Counted from the first letter of the stretch, positions 7,969-16,153 are shown. The stretch is 32,061 nt of DNA from Acidimicrobiales bacterium (GCA_015478655.1 JADMIJ010000049.1:1-32061); one strand, 5' to 3'. Notes: generated by a model not told the origin, from the letters alone. Made by a program: numbers and translations.

Positions 7969-9471
7969 ATGGCTTCGGGGATTGTTTCGTGGGGCACCTA
8001 CCTTCCCTACTGGCGTCTCGAACGCGGGTCCATCGGGGCGGCATTCGGGACGTCGCCCGGCCGGGGGACCCGTGCGGTGGCGTCGTACGACGAGGACACC
8101 ACCACCCTCGGGGTGGAGGCGGCCCGGCGGGCGTTGCAGGTTGCCGGTGTTCCTGTCCCCGATGACCTGTTCTTCTCCACGCCCGATCCGGCCTACCTGG
8201 ACAAGACCAACGCCACCACCGTCCACGCAGCCCTGGGCCTTCCGTCGGGCAGTGGCGCCTACGACCTTTGCGGTTCGGTCCGTTCGGGCTGGGCCGCCAT
8301 GCGCATGGCGGCCCTGGCCGGCGAGCGCCACCCGGCCATAGCGGTCCTCTCCGACCTGCGGACGGGACTGCCGGGCGGGGCGGAGGAGAGCCAGGGAGGA
8401 GACGGCGCCGCGGCCTTCGTGTTCGCATCCGAGGGTGCGGTGGCCGATGTGCTGGGCCAGGCCTCGGTGACCGACGAGTTCCTCGACCGATGGCGGGTCC
8501 CGGGGGAGACGGCCTCCCGGCAGTGGGAGGACCGCTTCGGGGAGGAGGCCCTCGTTCCTCTGGCCCGGAAGGCGTTTGCCGAGGCGCTCCGCCGAGCCGC
8601 GCTCACCGTCGACGATATCGACCACCTGGTGGTGGCGGGCCTGCACGCCCGGGCGGTGGCCTCGCTGCGGAGCACCCTCGGCGTTCCGGCTGAGCGCGTG
8701 GCACCTGACTACGCCGCCCGGGTCGGAAACCTGGGCGCGGCCCAGTCGGCCACCGGGCTGGCCGACGTGCTGGAGCGGGCTTCATCCGGCGAGGTGATCG
8801 CAGTGCTGTGCGTGGCCGATGGCGCCGACGCGGTGGTGCTCCGGACCACGCCCGCACTGCCCGGGGTCCAGGCCGCTCGGCGCCACGCCGGACTGGTCGA
8901 TGTGGCGGACGCCGTAGACCATGGCCGCACCGATCTTCCCTACGCGGTGTATCTCACATGGCGGGGCAACCTCCGACGTGAACCTCCACGGCGACCGGAT
9001 CCCGAACGACCTGACGCTCCCGCCATGCGGCGGAACGAGGGGTGGAAGTTCGGCTTCGCGGCCAGCCGCTGCCTCGAGTGCGGATTCGTGCATCTCCCCC
9101 CGACCCGGGTCTGCCTCTCCTGCCACTCGGTGGACCGCATGGAGCCACTGCGCCTGGCCGACGTGCGGGGAACAGTCGCCACCTACACCGTCGACCAGTT
9201 GGCCTACAGCCTCTCCCCCCCGATGGTCGGGGCGGTCATCGATTTCGACGGTGGCGGCCGGTATCGGGGTGAGATGACCGACGTCGACCTCGGCGCCCTG
9301 GCCATCGGCACCCGGATCGAAATGACCTTCCGGTGCTTCTACACCGCCCAAGGTGTGCATAATTACTTCTGGAAGGCGCGGCCGGTGTCCGACGGCGTCG
9401 CGGCCCCGGACCAGGTCGGAGCCGGCCAGGGAGCCGTGCCCGCCGCGGTGCGCCGAGAAGGGAGAGGCTGA
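7969..9471 (+). CDS. HMG-CoA synthase-like (thiolase fold) protein fused to DUF35 OB-fold
   Basis: A 500-residue fusion. Residues 1-330 form a thiolase fold of the archaeal HMG-CoA synthase type, with DEDTTTLGVEAAR near 41-53, the nucleophile Cys101 (DLCGSVRSGW), His226 (AGLHAR) and a RVGNLGAAQS loop. Residues about 350-480 are a DUF35 protein with a rubredoxin-like zinc ribbon (Cys368, Cys371, Cys382, Cys385) and an OB fold that in known complexes shuttles or binds acyl-CoA. In archaea, HMGCS, thiolase and DUF35 form one complex for acetoacetyl-CoA to HMG-CoA; in steroid degraders DUF35 proteins pair with SCP-x proteins as retro-aldolases. The next gene is an SCP-x thiolase, so a complex is likely. 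No HMG-CoA reductase or other mevalonate gene is present. A carbon-carbon condensation or cleavage in catabolism is inferred. ATG at 7969 has a GAGAG site. Confidence 0.88.
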   Translation: MASGIVSWGTYLPYWRLERGSIGAAFGTSPGRGTRAVASYDEDTTTLGVEAARRALQVAGVPVPDDLFFSTPDPAYLDKTNATTVHAALGLPSGSGAYDLCGSVRSGWAAMRMAALAGERHPAIAVLSDLRTGLPGGAEESQGGDGAAAFVFASEGAVADVLGQASVTDEFLDRWRVPGETASRQWEDRFGEEALVPLARKAFAEALRRAALTVDDIDHLVVAGLHARAVASLRSTLGVPAERVAPDYAARVGNLGAAQSATGLADVLERASSGEVIAVLCVADGADAVVLRTTPALPGVQAARRHAGLVDVADAVDHGRTDLPYAVYLTWRGNLRREPPRRPDPERPDAPAMRRNEGWKFGFAASRCLECGFVHLPPTRVCLSCHSVDRMEPLRLADVRGTVATYTVDQLAYSLSPPMVGAVIDFDGGGRYRGEMTDVDLGALAIGTRIEMTFRCFYTAQGVHNYFWKARPVSDGVAAPDQVGAGQGAVPAAVRREGRG

Positions 9472-9472
9472 C

Positions 9473-10678
9473 ATGGCCAGCAGGGGGATTCGTGATCGGG
9501 TGGCGATCGTGGGGATGGGTTGCACGCCGTTCGGCGAGCTGTGGGACAAGAGTGCGGACGACCTCCTGACCGACGCCACCGTGGCCTGTGTCGACTCGGC
9601 GGGCATCGCGCTCGAGGACGTCGACGCCTTCTGGCTGGGCACGTTGGGGTCGGGACAGTCCGGGATCACCCTGTCCAAGCCGCTGAAGATCGACTACAAG
9701 CCGGTGACCAGGGTCGAGAACTTCTGCGCCACGGGCTCGGAGGCGTTTCGAAATGCCTGCTACGCGGTGGCCTCCGGTGCCTACGACCTCGCTATGGCGG
9801 TGGGCGTGGAGAAGCTGAAGGACTCCGGGTATTCCGGCCTCACCGGAATCCGGCAGGTCGGCGACGGGACCAACGCCGGGCTCAGCTCGCCGGCGGCCTT
9901 CTCCTTTCTGGTGCCGGCCTATGCCCACAAGTACGGGGTGGACATCGACGAGCTCAAGTCGGTCATGACCCGGATCGCCTTCAAGAACCACCAGAACGGC
10001 GCCGTCAATCCACGGGCACAGTTCCGCAAGGAGGTCTCCATGGAGAAGATCGCCTCCTCGCCCCTGGTGGCCGGGCAGCTGGGCGTCTTCGATTGCAGCG
10101 GGGTCAGTGACGGCGCCGCCGCGGTGGTGGTGTGCCGGAGCGAGGACGCGGCCCGCTACACCGACTCGCCCCTGTACGTGAAGGGGCTCAGTTTCGTGGC
10201 TGGTCCAGCTGCCGGGGTCATCGACCCCAACTACGACTACACCAGTTTCGAAGAGGTGGTCAGATCGGCCGCCGACGCCTATCAGCAGGCCGGCATCACC
10301 GATCCCCGGACCCAGCTGGCCATGGCCGAGGTCCACGACTGCTTCACACCGACGGAGCTGGTGCTCATGGAGGACCTCGGCTTTGCCGAGCGGGGAACGG
10401 CCTGGAAGGAGGTCCTGGCCGGAACGTTCGACCGGGACGGCGAGCTTCCGGTCAACCCCGACGGCGGGCTCAAGAGCTTCGGCCATCCCATCGGTGCCTC
10501 AGGACTGCGCATGCTCTTCGAGTGCTGGCTCCAGTTGAGACGCCAGGCGCCACCGGAGCGCCAGATCGCCAGCGTGACCGATTCCGGTCGCACGTTGGGA
10601 CTGACCCACAACCTCGGTGGCGGCCCGGGGGAATGCGTGAGCTTCGTGGGTGTGGTCGGCAGCGAACCGACGGACTGA
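9473..10678 (+). CDS. SCP-x-type thiolase / lipid-transfer thiolase
   Basis: A 401-residue thiolase of the SCP-x/Ltp class, which cleaves or condenses acyl-CoAs or acts as a partner of DUF35 proteins. Candidate active-site residues are Cys85 (ENFCATGSE), His288 (VHDCFTPTE), His338 (GHPIGASG) and Cys388 (GPGECVSF), so the catalytic set looks complete. In cholesterol degraders such proteins remove side-chain units by thiolysis or retro-aldol cleavage. The ATG lies one base after the upstream TGA, with AGAAGGGAGAGG before it; translation is probably coupled and the two proteins probably form one complex. A 207-bp gap follows, the longest within this plus-strand run, so the next synthetase may have its own promoter. 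Confidence 0.92.
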   Translation: MASRGIRDRVAIVGMGCTPFGELWDKSADDLLTDATVACVDSAGIALEDVDAFWLGTLGSGQSGITLSKPLKIDYKPVTRVENFCATGSEAFRNACYAVASGAYDLAMAVGVEKLKDSGYSGLTGIRQVGDGTNAGLSSPAAFSFLVPAYAHKYGVDIDELKSVMTRIAFKNHQNGAVNPRAQFRKEVSMEKIASSPLVAGQLGVFDCSGVSDGAAAVVVCRSEDAARYTDSPLYVKGLSFVAGPAAGVIDPNYDYTSFEEVVRSAADAYQQAGITDPRTQLAMAEVHDCFTPTELVLMEDLGFAERGTAWKEVLAGTFDRDGELPVNPDGGLKSFGHPIGASGLRMLFECWLQLRRQAPPERQIASVTDSGRTLGLTHNLGGGPGECVSFVGVVGSEPTD

Positions 10679-10778
10679 CGCCGTCCGCGGTCAGATCCGG
10701 GCCCCCTCCCTCGCCGGCGACGTCACCCCCTGGCCTGACGTCCGGCACACGCTGATGGCGTGGTCTCCGTTCCGACTC

Positions 10779-10784
10779 TAGGAT
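10779..10784 (+). promoter_or_regulatory. Candidate -10 hexamer before second synthetase
   Basis: TAGGAT lies in the 207-bp gap between thiolase and synthetase, about 15 nt before a strong GAGGAGGGG ribosome site. No good -35 element was seen 16-18 nt upstream. Confidence 0.25.
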
Positions 10785-10812
10785 CGCCGCGTCGACGAGG
10801 AGGGGAGCTGTG

Positions 10813-10899
10813 ATGACCGGGGAGCATGACGACGGGCGCTCTCGGTCGGCTACCTTCGACGAGCGAGCCGCCAGGTCGGAGTCCGATGTCGCCGGATAG
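10813..10899 (+). CDS. Possible 28-residue upstream peptide overlapping the synthetase start
   Basis: The best ribosome site in this gap, GAGGAGGGGAG, sits at normal spacing from the ATG at 10813, which opens a 28-codon frame ending at TAG 10897-10899. It overlaps the probable synthetase start at 10886 in another frame. The product is charged and has no recognised domain. It may be a translational leader, or it may show that the synthetase's original start lies here and a frameshift has occurred. Confidence 0.2.
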   Translation: MTGEHDDGRSRSATFDERAARSESDVAG

Positions 10900-12394
10900 T
10901 TCCCTCGGACGGATCGTCGAGCGGGTCACCGACACCGACCCCGACCGGGTGGCCGTGGTCATCGACGGGACGTACACGACCTACGGGGAGCTCCAGGTGG
11001 CCATCGGTGAATGTGCCGCCGCGCTCCGTTCGGCCGGTGCCGAATCCGGATGGCGTATCCCCCTGGTCGACGACACCAGTCTGGTGTCGGTCGCCGCCCT
11101 GATCGGCGCAACCCACACCGGAGCGGCCACCGCGCTGATGAACCCCCGCCTGACGGCTGATGAACTGCGGGTCCTCCGGCAGGTGGCGGAGGCGGGTCCG
11201 ATCGGTGTGGCCGGCGCCCCCTCAGCCGGGACCCTCCGTCGAGCCGGGCAGGAAATGGTCCTCGGCGCCGAGGAGCTGTTGGGTGGCGCAGGCCACCGGT
11301 CCGGGCCCATCCGGGAAGCCGACCCCGGTGAGGCAGCCGTCGTCCTCTTCACCAGTGGCACGACCGGGACCCCGAAGGCGGTGCCGCTCCCGCACTCGAT
11401 GGTGGCCTCCCGGATTGCTGCGTACTCGCCGACCGTCGACCCCGTCCCCGCCGTGGCGTTGATGTGCGTGCCGTTCGTGCACATCGGCGGCATGCTGGGG
11501 CTGGTGGTGGCGCTGGCCAAGGGCTCGACCACCGTGGCCCAGACCCGCTTCGATGCCGGCGAGTGGCTGGCGCTGGTGGAACGGCACCGCGTCAACACCT
11601 CGTTCCTGGTGCCGACGATGCTGCACCGGATCCTGGACCATCCGAATTTCGCCACCACGGATCTCAGCTCCTTGACGGCGCTGACGTACGGGGCCGCCCC
11701 CGCATCCCCCGAGCTGATTCGCCGGGCCATGGAGGCCCTCCCCGGTGTGGCACTGGCCAACACCTTCGGCCAGACGGAGACCATGGGCTCGATCACCCTG
11801 TTGGGGCCCGGGAACCATTCGGCCAAGAGGCTCACGTCGGTGGGCCGCCCGCTCCCGGGCATCGAGGTCCGGATCGTCGATCCCACGACACTCGAGACCG
11901 TGCCGCCGGGAGACGTGGGCGAGCTCTGGGTCAAGAGCGAGAACACCGTGATCCCGGAGTCACAGACCGGTGACCCGTCGATCCCAGCTGGATGGTTCCG
12001 CACGGGCGACATGGTGTCCGCCGACGAGGACGGCTACCTGTACCCGTCGGGGCGCCTCGCCGACACCATCAATCGCGGCGGCGAGAAGTTCTCCCCCTCG
12101 GAGGTTGAGGCAGTGGTCGGGACCCACCCCGCGGTGCGGGACGTGGCGGTGGTCGGAGTGCCCGATGCGGAGATGGGGAGCCGAGTCGGCGCTGCCGCCG
12201 TCGTCCGGGAGCCGTTGACCACCGAGCAGCTGCGGGAGTTCTGCACGGGGCGCATCGCCAGCTTCAAGATCCCCGAGCAGCTGGTGACGGTGGACGAGAT
12301 CCCGTACAACGACTTCGGCAAGGTGGACCGCAAGGTGTTGCGATCCTGGTTGGAAGCGGCCGTCGGACTGAGGGCCACGGGGGAGGCGGGCTGA
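10886..12394 (+). CDS. Acyl-CoA synthetase (AMP-forming), copy 2
   Basis: A 502-residue ANL ligase making acyl-CoA from a free acid. Motifs are FTSGTTGTPKAVPLP (about 155-169), FGQTETMG (about 293), TGDMVSADEDGY (about 372), GRLADTINRGGEKFSP, and the catalytic lysine in FGKVDR near 478. Starts at 10826 and 10886 are both in frame. The later one is preferred because ordinary family similarity (LGRIVERVTDTDPDRVAVV) begins there and GGTCGGAG precedes it; the earlier ATG has GGAG only one base away. The stop overlaps the E1 alpha ATG, so this ligase is tied to the 2-oxoacid dehydrogenase-like genes and may activate the acid that they release or need. The substrate is unknown. Confidence 0.9.
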   Translation: MSPDSSLGRIVERVTDTDPDRVAVVIDGTYTTYGELQVAIGECAAALRSAGAESGWRIPLVDDTSLVSVAALIGATHTGAATALMNPRLTADELRVLRQVAEAGPIGVAGAPSAGTLRRAGQEMVLGAEELLGGAGHRSGPIREADPGEAAVVLFTSGTTGTPKAVPLPHSMVASRIAAYSPTVDPVPAVALMCVPFVHIGGMLGLVVALAKGSTTVAQTRFDAGEWLALVERHRVNTSFLVPTMLHRILDHPNFATTDLSSLTALTYGAAPASPELIRRAMEALPGVALANTFGQTETMGSITLLGPGNHSAKRLTSVGRPLPGIEVRIVDPTTLETVPPGDVGELWVKSENTVIPESQTGDPSIPAGWFRTGDMVSADEDGYLYPSGRLADTINRGGEKFSPSEVEAVVGTHPAVRDVAVVGVPDAEMGSRVGAAAVVREPLTTEQLREFCTGRIASFKIPEQLVTVDEIPYNDFGKVDRKVLRSWLEAAVGLRATGEAG

Positions 12395-13416
12395 TGACCT
12401 CTGATGGGGGCACTCCTCCCTCCCGGCCGTCGACCAGTGGACTGTCGGATGACGCCGCCCTTCGCATCTTCCGCACCATGTGCACCATCCGGTCCGCCGA
12501 GGACCGCATCGTCCTGGGCTTGAACTCGGGAGAGTTCCGGATGACCTACTACGGAGTGCGGGGCCAGGAGGTCATCCCCGCGGCCGTCTGCGAGCACCTG
12601 CGCCGCGACGACTACATGGTCACCACCTACCGCGGGATGCACGACTGCATCGCCAAGGGGATCCCTCTCGACGAGCTGGTGGCCGAGATGTGCGGAAAGG
12701 TGACGGGCACCTCCAAGGGCAAGGGTGGGCCGATGCACCTCTCGGACCCGCAGTCGGGGCTCATGGTCACGACCGGCGTCGTGGGCGGCGGGCTGCCCAT
12801 CGCGGTGGGCTTGGCCCTGTCGAGCAAGCTGAGGGGCACCGACCAGGTCACCGTGGTCAACTTCGGGGACGGAGCCACCAGCATCGGCGCCACCCATGAG
12901 GCCTGCAACCTGGCCGCACTGTGGGAGGTCCCGGTCATATTCGTGTGCCAGCACAACCAGTACGGCGAGCACACCAGGTTCGCCGACTTCACCCGGACCC
13001 GCAGCCTGGCCGACCGGTTTCGCGGCTACGGGATGGAGGCCCGGACGGTGGACGGCAACAGCGTCCCGGCCATGGACGAGGCCGCCGGTGAGGCGATCGG
13101 GCGAGCTCGGGACGGCGGCGGCCCGACCTTCCTCGAATGCATGACCTACCGACTGGGCGGGCACACCTTCGGGTCGACCACCGAGTACATGGATGCGGAC
13201 GAGTACTCGCGGGCAGAGGCGGACGAGCCGGTGGCCCGCTACCGCCGGTGGCTGATCGGTGACCGGGGGATCGGCGAAGGCGTGCTGCACGAGATCGAGG
13301 ACGACGTCGCCGCCAGGGTGGAGGAGGCGGTGGCGGCGGCGAAGGCCGCAGCGCCGCCTGGGGCCGACGAGCTGTTCACCGACGTGTTCTCCAGCCAGGG
13401 AGACCTCCCCGGATGA
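12394..13416 (+). CDS. 2-oxoacid/acetoin dehydrogenase E1 component, alpha subunit
   Basis: A 340-residue thiamine-diphosphate enzyme subunit of the pyruvate/branched-chain/acetoin dehydrogenase E1 alpha family. The ThDP-magnesium motif is GDG at 158-160 with Asn188 (QHNQYGEH) about 28 residues later. Other family segments are YYGVRGQEVIPAA, YRGMHDC and SKGKGGPMHL, then YRLGGHTFGST in the loop that orders on cofactor binding. With the beta subunit it should decarboxylate a 2-oxoacid or cleave an acyloin and pass the acyl group to lipoyllysine. The start codon overlaps the synthetase TGA, and the stop overlaps the beta subunit ATG, so the three genes are translationally linked. The family does not by itself reveal the substrate. 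Confidence 0.93.
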   Translation: MTSDGGTPPSRPSTSGLSDDAALRIFRTMCTIRSAEDRIVLGLNSGEFRMTYYGVRGQEVIPAAVCEHLRRDDYMVTTYRGMHDCIAKGIPLDELVAEMCGKVTGTSKGKGGPMHLSDPQSGLMVTTGVVGGGLPIAVGLALSSKLRGTDQVTVVNFGDGATSIGATHEACNLAALWEVPVIFVCQHNQYGEHTRFADFTRTRSLADRFRGYGMEARTVDGNSVPAMDEAAGEAIGRARDGGGPTFLECMTYRLGGHTFGSTTEYMDADEYSRAEADEPVARYRRWLIGDRGIGEGVLHEIEDDVAARVEEAVAAAKAAAPPGADELFTDVFSSQGDLPG

Positions 13417-14438
13417 TGGACCGCCGTTCGCAGGAGCCGGCAGGCGCACCGGAGGACCCGGCCATCACGATGTCGGAGGCCGTCAACCAGGCCCTGGACC
13501 TGGCCATGGCCGAGGATCCGGAGGTCTTCGTGATCGGGGAGGACATCGAAGACCCGATCGGCGGGGTCATGAAGGGGACGAAGGGCCTCTCCACCCGCTA
13601 CGGCCGGGAGCGGGTGCGGAACACCCCGATCTCCGAACAGGCCATCGTTGGAGCCGCCATCGGCGCATCGCTGGCCGGGATGCGCCCGGTCGCCGAGGTC
13701 ATGCTCATGGACTTCTTCGCCGTGGCGATGGACCAGGTGGCCAACCACGCCGCCAAGCTCCGCTACATGTCCGGGGGCCGGACCAACGTTCCCATCACCA
13801 TCCGCACCTCGGTCGGCGGAGGACGTCAGTTCGGGGCCCAGCACTCCCAGTCCCTCGAGGCGTGGATGATGCACACCCCCGGTCTGAAGGTAGTGGTGCC
13901 CAGCACCCCTCGTGATGCCAAGGGCCTCCTGTACTCGTGCATCTTCGACGATGACCCGTGCATCTTCATGGAAACCATGTCCCTGCTGTTCATCCGGGGG
14001 CCGGTGCCGGCCGGGCGGTTCGAGCTGCCGCTCGGCGTGGCCGATGTGAAGCGGGCAGGGGAGGACGCCACCGTGGTGACCTGGGGCTGGCAGGTTCCGG
14101 AGGCACTGGCCGCAGCCGAGGTGCTGTCGGCAGAGGGCATCAGCGTCGAAGTGCTCGACCTGAGGACCCTGGTGCCCTTGGACAAGGAGGCCATTTTGGC
14201 CAGCGCGGCGAAGACGGGTCGGGTGGTCGTCGTGCACGCCGCCACCCAGTTCGCCGGCCCGGGCGCGGAGATCGCCTCGATGGTGTCGCACGACCTCTTC
14301 GGGCGGCTGTCGGCCCCTGTCGAACGGCTGGGTGCGGTGTACTCGCCCGTCCCCTATGCGTCCGGGTTGGAGGCGCGGCACTATCCGGAGCGAACCAGGA
14401 TCGCCGAGTGCATTCGAGCGCTCGTCGGCCACAGTTGA
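13413..14438 (+). CDS. 2-oxoacid/acetoin dehydrogenase E1 component, beta subunit
   Basis: A 341-residue transketolase-type E1 beta subunit that completes the ThDP site of the E1 heterotetramer. ISEQAIVGAAIGASLAG near 72-88 carries the glutamate that activates the ThDP aminopyrimidine. FFAVAMDQVANHAAKLRYMS and the C-terminal transketolase domain (VVTWGWQVPEALAAAEVLS, then VLDLRTLVPLDKEAI) follow. The length is normal for the family (about 325-350). ATGA overlap with the alpha gene is seen. The free lipoyl-domain gene follows 17 nt after the stop. No E2 core and no dihydrolipoamide dehydrogenase lie within the window. Confidence 0.93.
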   Translation: MMDRRSQEPAGAPEDPAITMSEAVNQALDLAMAEDPEVFVIGEDIEDPIGGVMKGTKGLSTRYGRERVRNTPISEQAIVGAAIGASLAGMRPVAEVMLMDFFAVAMDQVANHAAKLRYMSGGRTNVPITIRTSVGGGRQFGAQHSQSLEAWMMHTPGLKVVVPSTPRDAKGLLYSCIFDDDPCIFMETMSLLFIRGPVPAGRFELPLGVADVKRAGEDATVVTWGWQVPEALAAAEVLSAEGISVEVLDLRTLVPLDKEAILASAAKTGRVVVVHAATQFAGPGAEIASMVSHDLFGRLSAPVERLGAVYSPVPYASGLEARHYPERTRIAECIRALVGHS

Positions 14439-14455
14439 GGGGGCGGATCCTGAAC

Positions 14456-14704
14456 GTGAGTGATGATCGCAGAACCCCGATCAGGATCCCCCAGGCGGGC
14501 GTGGCCGTCACCGAGGGAACCATCGTCGAGTGGCTGGCGGCCGAGGGTGACCAGGTGACGGTCGGCCAGGTGCTGTACCGGCTCGAGACCGACAAGGTGG
14601 AGATGGACGTCGACTGCCCGGCCTCCGGTGTCATCCACATCGTCGGCCGCACCGGGCAGTCCTACCTGGTCGGTGACGAGATCGGGCACATCGACAGCCC
14701 CTGA
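14456..14704 (+). CDS. Stand-alone lipoyl-domain protein
   Basis: An 82-residue protein consisting of only one lipoyl/biotinyl domain. Lys47 lies in LETDKVEM, the beta-hairpin site that receives lipoic acid in E2 proteins (ETDK); biotin domains usually read AMKM, so lipoylation is favoured. There is no linker, E1/E3-binding domain or acyltransferase core after it, and the frame stops right after the domain. It would accept the reductive acyl transfer from E1, but another protein must pass the acyl group to CoA and reoxidise the dithiol. The start is GTG at 14456, with a G-rich GAGGGGG site about 12 nt before it. It directly follows E1 beta and precedes a crotonase gene. Confidence 0.85.
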   Translation: MSDDRRTPIRIPQAGVAVTEGTIVEWLAAEGDQVTVGQVLYRLETDKVEMDVDCPASGVIHIVGRTGQSYLVGDEIGHIDSP

Positions 14705-14781
14705 GTACCCTGGTGGCCCGACCGCGGTCGCCGACGAACCCGTCCACCCCGTACAAACCCCGAACGATCTGGAGAGCCCGC

Positions 14782-15660
14782 ATGGAGCGCACAGAGATGG
14801 CCACCATCATCTACGAGAAGGAGGGGGGCGTCGCCCGCATCGTCCTCAACATGCCGGAGAAGGCCAACATCCAGACCGCCCAGCAGGTGTGGGACTTCGA
14901 GGACGCGCTGAAGTGGGCCGATCGCGACGATGAGGTGAAGGTCCTCATCGTGAAGGCGAACGGCAAGGGGTTCTGTGCCGGGCACGCCATCGTCGAGCCG
15001 GAGGAGATGGCCAAGGTGTACCCGACCACCGGACCGACGCCGGAGCGGACCTGGAAGTCGCACAACTACGACCTCTTCGTCTGGCCGCCGCTGAACCTGT
15101 GGGAGTTCCCCAAGGCGACCATCGCCCAGGTTCACGGCTACTGCCTGGGGGGCGGCACCATCTATGGCTATCTGACCGATCTGACCATCGCCTCGGACGA
15201 CGCCTACTTCCAGATGCCGCTGCCTCAGGGATTCGGGCTCCCCGGCGCCCAGACCCTGGTCGAGCCGTGGGCCCTGATGAACTGGAAGAGGGCCTACGAG
15301 TACCTTTACCTGTCTCCTACCCTGTCCGCCGAGCAGGCTCAGGAGTGGGGACTGGTCAACCGGGTGGTCCCGAGGGCAGACCTCGAGGCCACGGTCGAGG
15401 AGACCGCCGCCACCATCGCCCAGATGCCCCTGACCACCATCCTGACGATCAAGGCCGGGGTCAAGCGGGCCTGGGAGACCATGGGCATGCGCGTCCACCT
15501 GCAGAGCACCGCGGACTTCACCACCATCGCCAGCGCCGCCACCGACGTGCGCGAGTTCATGGCCACCCGGAAGGGCCTGCTCCCGCGCCAGGTGGCCGAG
15601 CGGCAGGCGCAGGCGACTCGTGAAGGGGACAGCGGGACACCGGACCCGGTTGGCTCCTGA
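14782..15660 (+). CDS. Crotonase-superfamily protein (enoyl-CoA hydratase-like), copy 2
   Basis: A 292-residue crotonase-fold protein. It keeps the oxyanion-hole glycines (FCAGHAI and HGYCLGGGT) but the positions of the two hydratase glutamates are Ile127 and Leu147. N-terminal sequence LNMPEKANIQTAQQVWDF is typical of an actinobacterial subfamily annotated only as enoyl-CoA hydratase. The reaction is therefore unclear: an acyl-CoA isomerase, C-C hydrolase or ring-opening enzyme is as likely as a hydratase. ATG 14782 was chosen for its GGAGA site 7 nt upstream; a GTG at 14713 and an ATG at 14797 are also in frame. It is the last gene of the long plus-strand run and converges on the SnoaL-like gene after 46 bp. 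Confidence 0.9.
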   Translation: MERTEMATIIYEKEGGVARIVLNMPEKANIQTAQQVWDFEDALKWADRDDEVKVLIVKANGKGFCAGHAIVEPEEMAKVYPTTGPTPERTWKSHNYDLFVWPPLNLWEFPKATIAQVHGYCLGGGTIYGYLTDLTIASDDAYFQMPLPQGFGLPGAQTLVEPWALMNWKRAYEYLYLSPTLSAEQAQEWGLVNRVVPRADLEATVEETAATIAQMPLTTILTIKAGVKRAWETMGMRVHLQSTADFTTIASAATDVREFMATRKGLLPRQVAERQAQATREGDSGTPDPVGS

Positions 15661-15706
15661 AGCGTGGGTCCCCGACGTCGGCCGGAGTGGGTGGGCCGGC
15701 TCGCCC

Positions 15707-16102
15707 TCAGGTGTCGGCGGTGAACGTGCGGCGGACGAACCGCCAGCCGTCTTCGAGTTTCACCAGGGTGTCGCCGTACGTCCCCGACGCGGTGATGGCC
15801 TGGTGGGGAGGATCGCCGACCAGGGCGTACATCTGGACGTAGGCCGAGAGGACCGCCTCGCCGTCGCCACCCTCGATCAGCAGGCTGGTGGCCACATGGC
15901 GCGGACTCCGCACCGAGCTGGCGAATGAGGAGGCGAACTCCTCGAGGGCGGCGCGCCCGGTGACCACCAGCTCGCCGGCGTCGAGCACCCCGTCGTCGAC
16001 GAAGGTGCCCGCGTAGGCCACGCCATCGCCACTGTCGATGGCGTGGTTGTAACGCGCCGCCAGTTTCTGGATGGCCAGTTGGTCGTCTGCGCTCAGTCCC
16101 AT
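15707..16102 (-). CDS. SnoaL/NTF2-like protein
   Basis: A 131-residue single-domain protein of the NTF2-like alpha+beta-barrel class (SnoaL_4 type). It opens with an N-terminal helix (DDQLAIQKLAARYNHAID), then a FVDDGVLDAG strand region and a C-terminal YGDTLVKLEDGWRFVRRTF strand pair typical of the family. Members include ketosteroid isomerases, cyclases and small dehydratases, as well as non-catalytic binders, so no reaction can be assigned. The long frame upstream of ATG 16102 is antisense to the flavoprotein and was excluded. It is divergent from the KstD-like flavoprotein with about 100 bp between starts, suggesting shared regulation and a role on the same ring substrate. Confidence 0.85.
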   Translation of the reverse strand: MGLSADDQLAIQKLAARYNHAIDSGDGVAYAGTFVDDGVLDAGELVVTGRAALEEFASSFASSVRSPRHVATSLLIEGGDGEAVLSAYVQMYALVGDPPHQAITASGTYGDTLVKLEDGWRFVRRTFTADT

Positions 16103-16145
16103 GTCTGCGGTCAACCCCCGGCCCCCCGTGGCTCTATCGGGCGCT

Positions 16146-16153
16146 GGTATCGT
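16146..16153 (+). promoter_or_regulatory. Candidate -10 element before the flavoprotein
   Basis: GGTATCGT lies 52 nt before the ATG at 16205 in the divergent intergenic region. It resembles GGTA-start elements at 5073, 5393 and 20048. No strong -35 was found. Confidence 0.25.

Noticed and set aside
6216-7997. Long minus-strand open frame opposite crotonase and synthetase
   Set aside because: Arg/Gly/His/Pro-rich translation, no domain or ribosome site, and it is fully antisense to clear enzymes. High G+C makes such long shadow frames common.
7969-10678. Mevalonate pathway module (HMGCS plus thiolase)
   Set aside because: No reductase or kinases are present and all neighbours are catabolic acyl-CoA genes.
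14456-14704. Biotin carboxyl carrier protein
   Set aside because: The modified-lysine motif is ETDKVEM, the lipoyl form, not AMKM, and the gene follows E1 subunits, not a carboxylase.
15661-15706. Terminator between crotonase 2 and SnoaL-like gene
   Set aside because: Only a 5-bp stem (GCCGG/CCGGC) with a 10-nt G-rich loop was found, which is too weak to report as a feature.
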